In this document: positions 47,809 through 57,907 of the stretch, one piece after another | Layout of the letters: every line of letters begins with the position of its first letter | Position numbering within the stretch: the first letter of the stretch is position 1 | Origin: Polytrichum commune | Taxonomy: Eukaryota > Streptophyta > Polytrichopsida > Polytrichales > Polytrichaceae | Direction: 5' to 3' | Length of the DNA: 64,000 bases | NCBI GenBank assembly: GCA_950295325.1 | Contig: OX485803.1 | Span: 33,294,001 to 33,358,000, forward strand | Notes under the pieces: model-generated | Databases searched by the model: none | Told to the model about the DNA's origin: nothing | What the model saw: the letters and a program-made list of their open reading frames with translations, nothing else | Translations under genes and position numbers: made by a program

Positions 47809-50800
47809 TCAGTTAGTGTGGTATACTTCCAGACGATTCCCATTAATGCGGGTAGCTAATGGCCGTCCTTGGAAATCTTCCAAGTCACAGGATCCATTTT
47901 CGTAGGCTTTAACCACCTTATAGGGTCCTTGCCATCGAATTTTGAACTTGCCTGGAAACTTCTGAAATCGGCTATCATATAGTAAGACCAAATCATTATC
48001 AGCAATAATTTTATTTTTCATTTTGCTGTCATAATAAGTTTTACGCCATTTTTGAATTGCGGCCGTATTGAGGTATGCCTGGCCACGTATTTCATCTAAT
48101 TTCTCTAACATGGCGATACGCTCTTGCAACGAGTCCGAATCATCTAGCCTTTCTTCCAATGCTATGCGTAAAGAGGGTAGTTCTAACTCAATGGGTAGGA
48201 TGGCTTCTTGGCCATACACCAATTGGAAAGGGGTAAATTTTGTAGTGACTGTATAAGCTGTACGGTATGCCCATAAAGCATCTAGTAACTTAACATCCCA
48301 ATCCACCATAGAGCCTTGGACAGTTTTTGTTATGATTTTACACAAGATACCATTTGTCTTTTCTGTTTGACCATTTGCTCTCGGGTGGTATGGTGTTGTG
48401 AGTCGATGTTTGATTTTATATTTCTCTGTTAACAATTCAATGACATCGTTAACAAAATGAGTGCCTCTATCACTAATCAACTCTCGTGGGCATCCAAAAC
48501 GTGAAAATATGTTGGTTTTGAGAAATTTAGCAACTGTTTCTTTGTCATCGTGTTTAGTGGCTTCAGCCTCAGCCCATTTAGTGGCGTAGTCTGTGGCAAC
48601 TAAAATATAACGATGATGGCCACTTTTACTAGGAGGGTTAATTGGACCAACAAAATCAATTCCCCATTTCTCAAAGGGTGCTAATGCTAGGATAGGGTGT
48701 AATGGCATTGCCGAAGTTTCTGTAGGCTTGCCCACTCTTTGACAAACATCACACTGTCTAGCATAAATGACACAATCATTAAATAAGGTAGGCCACCAAT
48801 ATCCGGCTTGTAAGACCTTCCTAGCAGTGACATTGCCTGCAAAATGCCCTCCCGCTGGGTCACTATGACATCCTTGTAAAATTAAGGGTATTTCTGAGCT
48901 CATAATGCATCGTCTCAATACACCATCTTTGCCCTTCTTATATAAGGTATCGGCAATGATGGAATATGGAGCCGTTTTAAATATTAACCGATGTTGTTGT
49001 TTCTTAGACAGACCCTCGGGAAATGTGTTGGTTTGCAAATAGTCAATTATCTCAGCGTACTCAGGAGACACCTTTTCTATAAAGAATAATTCAGCATCGG
49101 GGAAGGAGTCATCAATGGGTTCGGTGCCTAATGCATCACTTAATCGTGATAAGTGGTCTGCATTAGCATGACTCTTACCAGGTCGAACTTGAATAGTAAA
49201 ATTGAACTCTTGTAACAGTAAAACCCATCTAGCTATCCTTCCACTCAATTGGGGTTTGTTTATCATGTATTTTAGGGCATCATGATCTACGTGGAATACG
49301 AACTTATACCCTAATAGGTAATGTCTGAATTTTTGTACTGAGAAGATCATTCCTAAGGCTTCTCTCTCCGTGACTGTATAGTTACGCTCTGCTTGGACTA
49401 GCTGACGACTAGCAAAGTATATAGGGTGGTCATGACCTTTCTCGTCCTTTTGACTTAAGACCGCACCTACGGCAACGTTCAATGCATCTACATATACTTC
49501 GAAGTCCTTTTCCCAATTAGGAGCAACTAATATTGGAGCAGAAATTAATTTCTTTTTAAGAGTGTTAAAGGCTTCCGTACATGCTTGAGTCCACACAGGA
49601 GGGTTATCGGTTCTTTTTAGCAATTCAGTCAGTGGCATAGCAATGACGGAATAACGAAAAATGAAACAACGATAATAGCATGTGTGTCCTAAGAATCCCT
49701 TGACTTCTGAAACTGTGGTAGGTATAGGCAATGAAGCAATAATTGCAATTTTCTCTGGGTCGGTAGCAACTCCTTGCTTAGATATTATATGGCCTACTAA
49801 CCTGCCAAAGGGTACTAGGAATACGGACTTAGCTGTATTGATAGAAATCCCGACTTTCATACACTCATCGAAACATTCCTGAAGGTGTAGGGCATGTTTC
49901 TCTTTAGTGCTATAAACTGCAAAATCATCCAAAAAGACTTCCATCGTACGATGGAGATATTTCTGAAAGGTGTTAACTCCTAATCTGGAGAAAGTTCCAG
50001 GGGAGTTACACATACCAAATGGCATACGGGCATATGCAAATATGCCCCAAGGTGTGGTAAAAGCAGTTAGGGGACAGTAGGGTGGATATATTGAAATTTG
50101 GTTGTATCCTGAAAACCCATCCATAAAGGAATAACAATCATAACCTGCCACTCCGTCTAACATGCTATCCGTAAAGGGAAGAGGAAAATAGTCTTTCCTC
50201 GTGACACTATTCAACTTCCGATAGTCCACACATATTCGTAGTTTACCGTTTTTCTTGGGCACTACGACTATGGGTGATACCCATTCACTATACGGGACTG
50301 GATAAATAATACCGACTTCCAACAATTTGTCAACCTCTTCCTTGACCAATAAGGAATATTTCGGATTCATTCTGTATTGTCTTTGTCGAACAGGAGTTGT
50401 TCCCTCCTCCACTACAATCTTATGCTCACAAATCTCCGGGGGTACTCCTCTCAAATCTTTATACGTCCATGCAAAGACTTTAATGTTCTTTTTAAAGAAG
50501 TCTCTCCAAAATTTCCACTCATCACCTGTGATTTTCTCATATACTTTGATAATGCGAGGTATGTCATCATCACTCAAATTCATATCTTTACACACATTCT
50601 TAACCACGTAATTCTTCACGGGCTGATCAGACTCAAACATCGTAGACTCCCATTTCTCAGCTAATTCATCCTTAACCAATGTTTTGGACTTTGTTTCTTT
50701 CTGCACAAGGTAAACTAGCTTTTCGGAGTTACGCGCGGTGTGAATCATATTGACTGGCAATGTATTCTGCCACGCTAGAATAGCATCGTCAGAATCTCCG

Positions 50801-53800
50801 TCACCAAGTGCACAAAAATACTCTCCCATTCCTACAGGAGCATATTGAAACGGCTTATTATTTATATGATGTATGGATTCACTCATAGTGGTCTCTTTCT
50901 CTGTTTCATAACCATCATCCGTAGTAAACTCGGTTTCCTCTTCCTGAGTCTCACCATGATATTGGGTAGGGAACAAAGGTAAAATGATTTTCTTTAACCC
51001 ACTACCAATTGTCAGTGTACCCTTTCCCCAGTCTTCCTTGGCGTGTGCATCCAACAACCACGTACGTCCAAGAAGGCCTGGGTAAGACTGAACACCGTCC
51101 ATTGTTTTAAAGACCACATAATCAATCTTATATTCAATGTTAGCAACAAGGGTCGGGATCTGTTCTAAGACTCCTAGAGGCTTTACTCGGCTGCTGTCTG
51201 CCATTTTTAAAATAATGGTAGTAGAGACTACATTGGATATCCCTAATTCATTCATGGTTTCAACATTCATCAAATTGACACTTGATCCTGTGTCGATTTG
51301 GAATCCTGGTATAAGAGCACCTCCTATGATGACATCAACGGTTGGGGCTCCTGGATCTCTACTTAAGGTAATGTCATGTACTGTTGTTGGTTTAGGCCTC
51401 CTACGTATCATGGAAGAACTTAAGGAGCTACGACATTGTGGTGCTACAGCCAATAATTGTTTCATTGTAATTGTTGGTTGTATCTTATCCAAATCTTCCA
51501 TGATATCATAGGGTTTAAGGTCCTTCGACAATATCATCATTCGTGATGATCGGGAAGACGACGGTTTAACCTTGGGTCTCTGATTTCTTATAGATATTTT
51601 CGGATAATGATAGAAATCATTAGTTGGTAACGTGGGCAATTGGGTTGGAACTGGAGGGTTAACAACAACGGTGGGTAATGAAACTTTTGGATCATCGGGA
51701 ATTATTACGGGTGGTAGATTTATCGGTGGTGGATTGAGTTCCACGGTTGGTTTGTCCTTTGGATTTCTAATCAAAGGAGCTTGTGAATACTCCGTAAGAC
51801 TAGTTCCATCATCACTGTGTTGTTTATTAAATCTCTCAGTACTAGATCCATTTTGTTGCATCAAAAGAGGTTTTCGGGATCTAGTTGTCACTACACTCAC
51901 TTCGTCATCTATTCTTTGGGAGTGTTGAACTCTATGGACATTACGATCTCGTTCATCATCCTCTTGTATCGTCACATGTTTGCCCTTTTTATAATCCCTA
52001 TCGGATGGAGGAACTTCCTTCCGGGGTCGACTACACTCGACTGTAGGGTGTCCTGCCTCTTTACAATTCCCACACAATGGGATATATTGTTGAATCTTTC
52101 TAGGATTGGGACAATCCCCTGCATAATGACCTATTTCTCCACATCTGAAACATACGACATATTGGTTAGGCATTGGTGTCTTATAATTTTGGGTTCGGGG
52201 GTTATATGGAGGACCCCTCCAATTTGGCGGTTGATTGGTCTCACCCCAACTTGGTCGATTCCCAAAACTAAGAGGCACTGGCCGACGGTTAAAATTTCTT
52301 TTGGGGTTATAACTCGCGTTGGGCATATCGCCCATACGCTCTTGTTGCCAAGGTCGTGACTGAGTGGTGTCTATCTGATGGACTGGACGACCTCTCGGTA
52401 AATTCCAACATTCATTGACTGAATGGTTCCCTCCACAAAAGGTACATTTAGTTCTCAGACCTTTTGGAGTGGGGCACTCATTGGATAAATGACCATGACC
52501 CTTACAATTGTTACACCACATATTAGTCCTTTCCTCAGTCGGTGGTGGTCTTTTGTTAGCCCCTCTTGTGATCTTGACTTCTAGATCCGCCAGTTTCTTA
52601 GTGATATCCATCAAGGCTAACTCTTGAGACGTAGATTGACCAACCAGTGGAGGTTTGGATAGGATCTTGGGTGGTTTAAATAGATCTGCGCTAGGGTGTT
52701 TAAATTGGGTGGCATCTATCATTGGCTTAGCACCTGGGTATGTTAGAGATTGACCAGGTAAAACAGGATAGTAAGTCTGATCCTTCAGGGTTTGGTCGTA
52801 GAGGTCATAATTATAATTTTCAAAAGTATATTGATCCTCCACACGAGACTCCTCCCAAGCTTTTGCTAAGGTAAATGCATTCTGTGCGGTAGCTGGGGTT
52901 CGCTCTCTCACATATAGTTTTAACTCAAAAGGGTATAATCCTCCTATGAATATATTTCTTAAGAAATTATTGGGAATTTGGTGTGCACCCATTCTCAACA
53001 ATATATCACTCATTCTTCCCCAATAACTGTCAACAGCCTCATTTACACCCATACGAATTGTTCTTAATCTCTCCATCAGACTGTTTTCAAACCCCAAGGG
53101 TCTGAAGTAGACAAGAAATGCATTTTTAAGGGCATCCCAATCAGCAAATGGTGGTTGTCGGGAGTACCATAAGAATGCATTCTCTTGCAACGTTGCTGCA
53201 AATACTTCCATCATTTTATCTGGAGGTACGCTATTTGCAGCACATGCAATCTCGAATTTCCTCACATGGACATCAGGATTTGTTCCTGGTCTACCCTGAA
53301 AATAAGGCAAATTCACTACACTGTTGATCCTGGGAGGATTAGCCGCCATATTGGGAAGCGGTACTACAGGTTGTACTACAGGTCGTAAGGGAGGAGGTAT
53401 TAATTGTGCTATGGGTATTAATGGTGTATAAGGTGTAAACAATGGGTTGCCTTGTATATTGGCGTAAACCGTTGAGTCAAGTATAGGAGATGGTGTACGT
53501 TCATAGGCGGCAGTCCACAATGGTGGAGTGGGTGAACTGGTACGAGGTGTCGTGTCAGAAAATAAAACTTTTGGGGATAAGAATTCTCTCTCAACACTTG
53601 TTGAAGGCTTATCTACAGGTGTTTGAAAATTCCCTCCTGAACCACTACCTGAAAACCTCCTTGCTACGTCTAAAAATGGTTGCACCCAACTTCTTCTCTT
53701 TTCCCGTAATTGTTTCCTATACTCTCTGGCTGCTGCTCTATCTTCTCTAGCTTTAGCGTTAGCTGCCTTCTTCACGGATGCAGTTTGAGAATGAGATTTT

Positions 53801-53832
53801 TCATGAGCGGTTTCCAGCTTGACTGTCTCTTG
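47809..53832 (-). CDS. gag-pol polyprotein of Ty3/gypsy element
   Basis: The frame is uninterrupted from a TAA at 53835-53833 to the stop at 47811-47809. Numbering from the GTG at 53775 gives 1,988 residues; the first ATG is residue 143 (53349). A basic N-terminus is followed by gag (~155-310) and four zinc knuckles (421-434, 444-456, 542-555, 568-581). Protease has DTGSS at 828. Reverse transcriptase has YRKLNSVTRKDYFPLP near 1185 and FLDD at 1281-1284. RNase H starts at YVDALN 1428. Integrase has HHCC (H1637, H1644, C1675, C1678) and D1707, D1769, E1805. It ends LATRINGNRLEVYH without a chromodomain. All catalytic residues are present, so it looks competent. Gag and pol are fused in one frame. 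How translation starts is unclear: an AUG at residue 143 would still keep gag, whereas splicing from the upstream ORFs would add the basic N-terminus. Confidence 0.95.
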   Translation of the reverse strand, partial: QETVKLETAHEKSHSQTASVKKAANAKAREDRAAAREYRKQLREKRRSWVQPFLDVARRFSGSGSGGNFQTPVDKPSTSVEREFLSPKVLFSDTTPRTSSPTPPLWTAAYERTPSPILDSTVYANIQGNPLFTPYTPLIPIAQLIPPPLRPVVQPVVPLPNMAANPPRINSVVNLPYFQGRPGTNPDVHVRKFEIACAANSVPPDKMMEVFAATLQENAFLWYSRQPPFADWDALKNAFLVYFRPLGFENSLMERLRTIRMGVNEAVDSYWGRMSDILLRMGAHQIPNNFLRNIFIGGLYPFELKLYVRERTPATAQNAFTLAKAWEESRVEDQYTFENYNYDLYDQTLKDQTYYPVLPGQSLTYPGAKPMIDATQFKHPSADLFKPPKILSKPPLVGQSTSQELALMDITKKLADLEVKITRGANKRPPPTEERTNMWCNNCKGHGHLSNECPTPKGLRTKCTFCGGNHSVNECWNLPRGRPVHQIDTTQSRPWQQERMGDMPNASYNPKRNFNRRPVPLSFGNRPSWGETNQPPNWRGPPYNPRTQNYKTPMPNQYVVCFRCGEIGHYAGDCPNPRKIQQYIPLCGNCKEAGHPTVECSRPRKEVPPSDRDYKKGKHVTIQEDDERDRNVHRVQHSQRIDDEVSVVTTRSRKPLLMQQNGSSTERFNKQHSDDGTSLTEYSQAPLIRNPKDKPTVELNPPPINLPPVIIPDDPKVSLPTVVVNPPVPTQLPTLPTNDFYHYPKISIRNQRPKVKPSSSRSSRMMILSKDLKPYDIMEDLDKIQPTITMKQLLAVAPQCRSSLSSSMIRRRPKPTTVHDITLSRDPGAPTVDVIIGGALIPGFQIDTGSSVNLMNVETMNELGISNVVSTTIILKMADSSRVKPLGVLEQIPTLVANIEYKIDYVVFKTMDGVQSYPGLLGRTWLLDAHAKEDWGKGTLTIGSGLKKIILPLFPTQYHGETQEEETEFTTDDGYETEKETTMSESIHHINNKPFQYAPVGMGEYFCALGDGDSDDAILAWQNTLPVNMIHTARNSEKLVYLVQKETKSKTLVKDELAEKWESTMFESDQPVKNYVVKNVCKDMNLSDDDIPRIIKVYEKITGDEWKFWRDFFKKNIKVFAWTYKDLRGVPPEICEHKIVVEEGTTPVRQRQYRMNPKYSLLVKEEVDKLLEVGIIYPVPYSEWVSPIVVVPKKNGKLRICVDYRKLNSVTRKDYFPLPFTDSMLDGVAGYDCYSFMDGFSGYNQISIYPPYCPLTAFTTPWGIFAYARMPFGMCNSPGTFSRLGVNTFQKYLHRTMEVFLDDFAVYSTKEKHALHLQECFDECMKVGISINTAKSVFLVPFGRLVGHIISKQGVATDPEKIAIIASLPIPTTVSEVKGFLGHTCYYRCFIFRYSVIAMPLTELLKRTDNPPVWTQACTEAFNTLKKKLISAPILVAPNWEKDFEVYVDALNVAVGAVLSQKDEKGHDHPIYFASRQLVQAERNYTVTEREALGMIFSVQKFRHYLLGYKFVFHVDHDALKYMINKPQLSGRIARWVLLLQEFNFTIQVRPGKSHANADHLSRLSDALGTEPIDDSFPDAELFFIEKVSPEYAEIIDYLQTNTFPEGLSKKQQHRLIFKTAPYSIIADTLYKKGKDGVLRRCIMSSEIPLILQGCHSDPAGGHFAGNVTARKVLQAGYWWPTLFNDCVIYARQCDVCQRVGKPTETSAMPLHPILALAPFEKWGIDFVGPINPPSKSGHHRYILVATDYATKWAEAEATKHDDKETVAKFLKTNIFSRFGCPRELISDRGTHFVNDVIELLTEKYKIKHRLTTPYHPRANGQTEKTNGILCKIITKTVQGSMVDWDVKLLDALWAYRTAYTVTTKFTPFQLVYGQEAILPIELELPSLRIALEERLDDSDSLQERIAMLEKLDEIRGQAYLNTAAIQKWRKTYYDSKMKNKIIADNDLVLLYDSRFQKFPGKFKIRWQGPYKVVKAYENGSCDLEDFQGRPLATRINGNRLEVYHTN

Positions 53833-53848
53833 TTAGTCACTTGACTTT

Positions 53849-54340
53849 CTACAAGCATATTGTTCTAAAATCAACGGGGTTAAAGTACAAGGGGTTTCGG
53901 TCCATGAAATCAGGTATAAAAGGTGTAGCCCTAAGGTTCGGCTTTCCAAACACAAATTTATACTCTGTTCTAGACAACTTAGTCCCTTGCCATGTTCCAT
54001 CAACAGGGGGTACTACTTCTGACGTTACGTGCTTCAATCTTCCGTAAACAGAAAACAAGAACCTAAGGGATAAAGGTAAGACAGGGGAACTGTTGTCAAC
54101 AATTACTCGTCTGTATCCCTTCCCGTTGTTCCAAATGCGATTAGTAATGTCCCGTTGTAAATCTAAAGGTAATGCTACAAACGAGTCAATAAACTCTTTG
54201 GGTAAGGCTACATTAGGAGTTATGTAGATTCCGTTCCCGTGATAACTGAAGCGGAAAAATCTATATAAAGCTGAGAATAAATATCCCCCTGAATAAATTT
54301 TGTGTTTGGCAGAGTCCGAGACTTGCCAACACCACTCCAT
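53849..54340 (-). CDS. upstream ORF 1b of the retrotransposon, unrecognised
   Basis: 163 codons from a true ATG (54340) to a TAG at 53851-53849, between ORF 1a and gag-pol, in a different frame from both. The product is basic and aromatic-rich (YLFSALYRFFRFSYHGNGIY) with RDITNRIWNNGKGYRRVIV and a proline-containing C-terminus. No known domain, signal peptide or clear membrane helix is visible. Its frame opens within four bases of the ORF 1a stop and ends 13 bases before the gag-pol frame opens, so the three frames are packed end to end. Some Tat/Ogre-type elements carry an ORF before gag, but similarity to those proteins could not be judged here. Confidence 0.65.
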   Translation of the reverse strand: MEWCWQVSDSAKHKIYSGGYLFSALYRFFRFSYHGNGIYITPNVALPKEFIDSFVALPLDLQRDITNRIWNNGKGYRRVIVDNSSPVLPLSLRFLFSVYGRLKHVTSEVVPPVDGTWQGTKLSRTEYKFVFGKPNLRATPFIPDFMDRNPLYFNPVDFRTICL

Positions 54341-54354
54341 CAGTTTGACAGGGC

Positions 54355-54825
54355 CTAACTAGAACAATAACGACATTGAGTTGTGTCGATGGTTCTAGGT
54401 TTCCCGTTTGACTTAGTTAAATCATCTCTGTAATATCCCCTACGGTGTTTGGGTCGAACTCTAATTGGATCACTCGACACATTGATTCCCTCTCTAAAGT
54501 CTTTCGCTTTCCCTCGCTGAATTTGGTACCACAGTGCTTCTACACCTGGAAGATTATCCTCTTGGTATTTATCTCTCTTTAATCTCTCCGACGTGTTATA
54601 CACGTAATACTCTAATCTAGTGAGTCTATCGGTAAAGATACTCAAAAGTTCATAAATTCGGTTGTCCACTCTCACAATGGGTTCTTGCACTGGACAAACT
54701 TTGTAAGGTCCAGGAGAAACGGTAGGACTAGAGATAGATGGGTAACGTTGATTTTGACTTTCAGTTACCTGCACCTTATCCCTAGTTCTACGACCCCTAA
54801 ACCTCCATTTGTTTTGTGTGTTCAT
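54355..54825 (-). CDS. upstream ORF 1a of the retrotransposon, unrecognised
   Basis: 156 codons from ATG (54825) about 70 bases after the primer site, ending RYCSS then TAG (54357-54355). Strongly basic and polar, with RFRGRRTRDKVQV at the N-terminus, a possible helix DNRIYELLSIFTDRLTRLEYY in the middle and RPKHRRGYYRDDL near the end. This suggests a nucleic-acid-binding or capsid-associated protein, but no family is recognised. It is in the same frame as gag-pol though separated by ORF 1b and stops, so a spliced ORF 1a-gag-pol product is conceivable. As first ORF after the LTR it would be the natural entry for ribosomes. Confidence 0.65.
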   Translation of the reverse strand: MNTQNKWRFRGRRTRDKVQVTESQNQRYPSISSPTVSPGPYKVCPVQEPIVRVDNRIYELLSIFTDRLTRLEYYVYNTSERLKRDKYQEDNLPGVEALWYQIQRGKAKDFREGINVSSDPIRVRPKHRRGYYRDDLTKSNGKPRTIDTTQCRYCSS

Positions 54826-54893
54826 TGTGATTGACGCTGACCATTTGTTATTACGTTCCTTTCCAATTTAACCTTAAAAGACGACCACAGCCT

Positions 54894-54911
54894 TCCCCGG
54901 CAGCGGCGCCA
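54894..54911 (-). other. primer-binding site, tRNA-Asp type
   Basis: In element direction TGGCGCCGCTGCCGGGGA starts four bases after the 5' LTR. It is complementary, with one mismatch, to the 3' end of plant tRNA-Asp (...TCCCCGGCAACGGCGCCA), a primer commonly reported for Athila/Tat-type gypsy elements. The tRNA match is from memory of the family. Confidence 0.9.
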
Positions 54912-54915
54912 AAAA

Positions 54916-56898
54916 TGTAGTAAGTTTTTGCTATGACTCAAAACAACAAAACCCAGGGAACAAAGTCTCCAGGAAGACTGAGATAGTGTCTATAAGGGTT
55001 AATGTCACATTGGTTTAAGGTTCTTAATAACATTATGGGTGATTCTCATTGTTTATGCTCTCCAATCTTAACTTATTTCCTCATTTCCCATCCTTATTGA
55101 TTCATATGTGTAGGTTCAGTCGTGAGTGTTGTCTGTCCTATCTCAAAGGAAAGTGTTCTATCACTCTATGGTTTTCGACCTATGTCAGTTATGAAGCTCA
55201 AAAGCTCGGCAAATTGTCAATGGCTCATAATCTGGACAAAGTCCGGGGTAATGTCTTAGTAACCGCATAGTCTTTGCTCATTTGAATGCACATTTGCGTA
55301 ATTCAACAATTTAATTAATTCTTCGGTTAACTTACAACCATCATGCTCGTGTCACGGAACCAGTAGCCATCATCTTGTTCTTCCGGTGTACCTGGCTACT
55401 CATCTCAAAATTCACCCACATTGTCAATACATAAAGCAATGCATAGTAAGCTAGGCGATATCCTATGTTAAGGCTTTAATCTGTTAATTTTACTCAGTCT
55501 TACACAAGAATTCACCTTACTCTTTGCTGGTAACGTCTCCTCCTCCTCAGGTAAAGCCTGTCAGCCTATGGCCTACCAGCTACTGACGCCTTGCCTTCAT
55601 CTCTCCCTCTCTAAACAGGGTCTGCTCTGGCGATATCCTACCTCGGTACTGCCGGGTAATGACTACTCTCGTCTCTCAGGCTTCCTGCCTCGGACCTGGC
55701 TATGGCCACTTAGTCTCTCTCGGAGGTTGTCTCGCCCATCCCAGGCCTCTCAACCTTCACAGTCTTCACTTTGATTACTTGCCTTTCTGATGCTTTGGCC
55801 TAATTTAATTATCTCACTCACTACCAGGCGATCGCCCCTCTCAGGTGACTCATCCTTATCTCTCACAGCCTCTCAGGTAATGGCGAGTTGGTTGCTGTCC
55901 ATCGCCAATGCTTTATCTCTCTATCTCTCTGGTTATAGCCTGATTAACGCCCTTCGACGATGGCCTAAGGCTCTCACAGCCTGCACAAATGCTCTTATCT
56001 TTCAGACCTCTCAATGTTCTCTCGGCTATTGCCCTTAAGAATTTTGATTATGCCCTGGCCTTCGACAATGCCAATCTTTGTACACGCTCTAAAATTCACT
56101 CCCTGCTACTGCGCTCGGCTCATAAAATTGACTCAAGTTCATACGTCCTGGTGGCCCAATCTTTCACTCAGATGAATATTGCCCTCAATCAGTTACTGCA
56201 ATTCCTTCCAAACAATGCCACTTTCTCAGACCTTACTCTCGCATACTCAACTCAGATTCTTTTCTACTGCCGGCCTATTGCCCGATATGTCTTTCACTTC
56301 CTCTTTCGACGAAACAACTTCGCTCTTTCTCTGCTGTATACTTCTCACCCAACCACTCGCCTGACTCACATTCGACTATCAAATTCTTACGGATTCATGT
56401 CAACGTTCCATTTCAAGACAACTTGCTCTCATGCAAACAGTTGCTACCATCATCGACATTACATTATACACACACTGCAAGACTATTGCTCTTCAAAATA
56501 TTATATTCCATATCTTAGTGTTCTCAATCACAAGACACTGCACTTTCCAGTTCTGTATTTGCCTATCGCTATTCTTCTCTCGAGCGTCACACTCGGATTC
56601 TGTCTAATCGCACTCAACCTCAATCACTGAGGGTTGATGCCGCTAAAGCCTATTGCTAATATCTGAGACTATGTCGGATTCTACAATTGGAAAATAGCCT
56701 GAATTCTTCCTAGGCTGCCCTCTCCTCATAGTGCCGAGGGAGAGAGACGGTCGGTTAGCCTAGTAACCGCTACCACCACGGCGATAGCCATTCGTTTTCA
56801 CACTGACTTGTCTTCAGTGGCCAATAGCCGGATGAATCTTATCAAAATTTTGAAATTGCTTCGTTCGACTAGGCGATAGCCCAAAAAGTGGTTTTACA
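54916..56898 (-). mobile_element. 5' LTR of the intact element
   Basis: 1,983 bp, same ends and length as the 3' LTR, and its open frames translate identically. In element direction it precedes the primer site and should carry the promoter; no unambiguous TATA box was assigned. Confidence 0.95.
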
Positions 56899-56903
56899 AC
56901 CCC

Positions 56904-57907
56904 CTCGCATTTGTGCAACCTCCTCTCTGTGCTGATTCACCATTTAAATGAGGCTTGTGGCATGGGCTCTTCCCCGCTCAATTTTGATCATTCTTCACAT
57001 TAGTCATGTTGTAGTGCCCTCCGAACCATTTGTTTCGAACAATGTTGGTCGCAACCTATGGAATTCACCTTCTCCTTTCCAGCTCGCCCCTGCCTTGTGG
57101 CATTGTGCCAAGTTCTTTTTGGAAGGCCGAGGCCTCCAGGCATTCGAATTCAAACAATCCCTATCCCAGCTGTGCCCTTAGCAACCTCTATCATTTGCTC
57201 CAGCTTAGCCTCCAGCCTCCTTCCCCTCTTTGGCACAACACTTCCTCCTCATTCTCGGCAGCACCCACCTAGCTACCTACTAACTCCTCCAACATCCATC
57301 ACCAGCCTCACATTCGGCAGCGCCTTACTCCTCGGCGGTATCGTCCCCCTCCCCCTGCTAGCTTGCTTGTTCGAGAGAGAGCTGAGTTGTGAGAGCGGCG
57401 GCCTCAATCGCGCCCGTCCGAGTCCCTGGATCCGCACTTTACTAGGGTGCACTGGCACCTGCCTAATTCGAACAGTTCCCAAGCCTTTTCAAGTCACATA
57501 AACCCCAGGCTTACAAGGCCTAAGGTCTAAGCCTAAGAACCACCTTAATCACCTCCTAGTCAATTCCCTTACACCTGCTCTCATTATTCAAGCACTAAGT
57601 ACTAACCTCCTATCCCTAACCTTAATTCTAACACAACTCCAATCCTCCACATTTTTTATGTTTTAATTAATTGATGAAAACTCCAAATCTAAGTTTTAAT
57701 GTGTTTTTCAGGTTGAGAACACATGTGGCCACAGAGTTTGGGCTCACAAAACCGCTCACGGTTGGGTCGTAGTCTAAATAGAAATGAAGTTACTGAATCA
57801 TTTGAAATACTTTCAATCCATTGCTAATTTTTATTATAATAATCCAAACCAAAACATGTCATTTATTGACATTCAAATATATGTTGCTTAATACAACACT
57901 TGCAATA
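56904..57907. other. right flank of the retrotransposon, no gene
   Basis: 56.9-57.5 kb is GC-rich with several overlapping open frames on both strands and no domain. It continues the pyrimidine-rich DNA seen left of 41931, so the element inserted into an older, probably LTR-like, sequence. 57.7-57.9 kb is the 3' flank of the transposase gene and shares about 140 bp with 40310-40450. Confidence 0.4.

Larger units (their letters stand above)
41927..56903 (-). mobile_element. complete Ty3/gypsy LTR retrotransposon, Athila/Tat-like
   Basis: The element is 41932-56898 (14,967 bp), minus strand. Order in its own direction: 5' LTR (56898-54916), primer site, two small ORFs, gag-pol, a 0.9-kb spacer, a long broken coiled-coil frame, a short purine-rich tract, 3' LTR (43914-41932). 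The flanking pentamers are ACCCA (41927-41931) and ACCCC (56899-56903), a target duplication with one mismatch. The LTRs have the same length and no difference was found in any part compared, so insertion was recent. No chromodomain at the integrase end, the FLDD reverse transcriptase motif, a tRNA-Asp-like primer and an extra ORF after pol place it near the Athila/Tat (OTA) group; exact lineage is inference. Confidence 0.95.

Noticed and set aside
41927-56903. An endogenous retrovirus with an envelope gene after pol
   Set aside because: The post-pol frame has no signal peptide or membrane segment and is dominated by coiled coil, so env is not supported.
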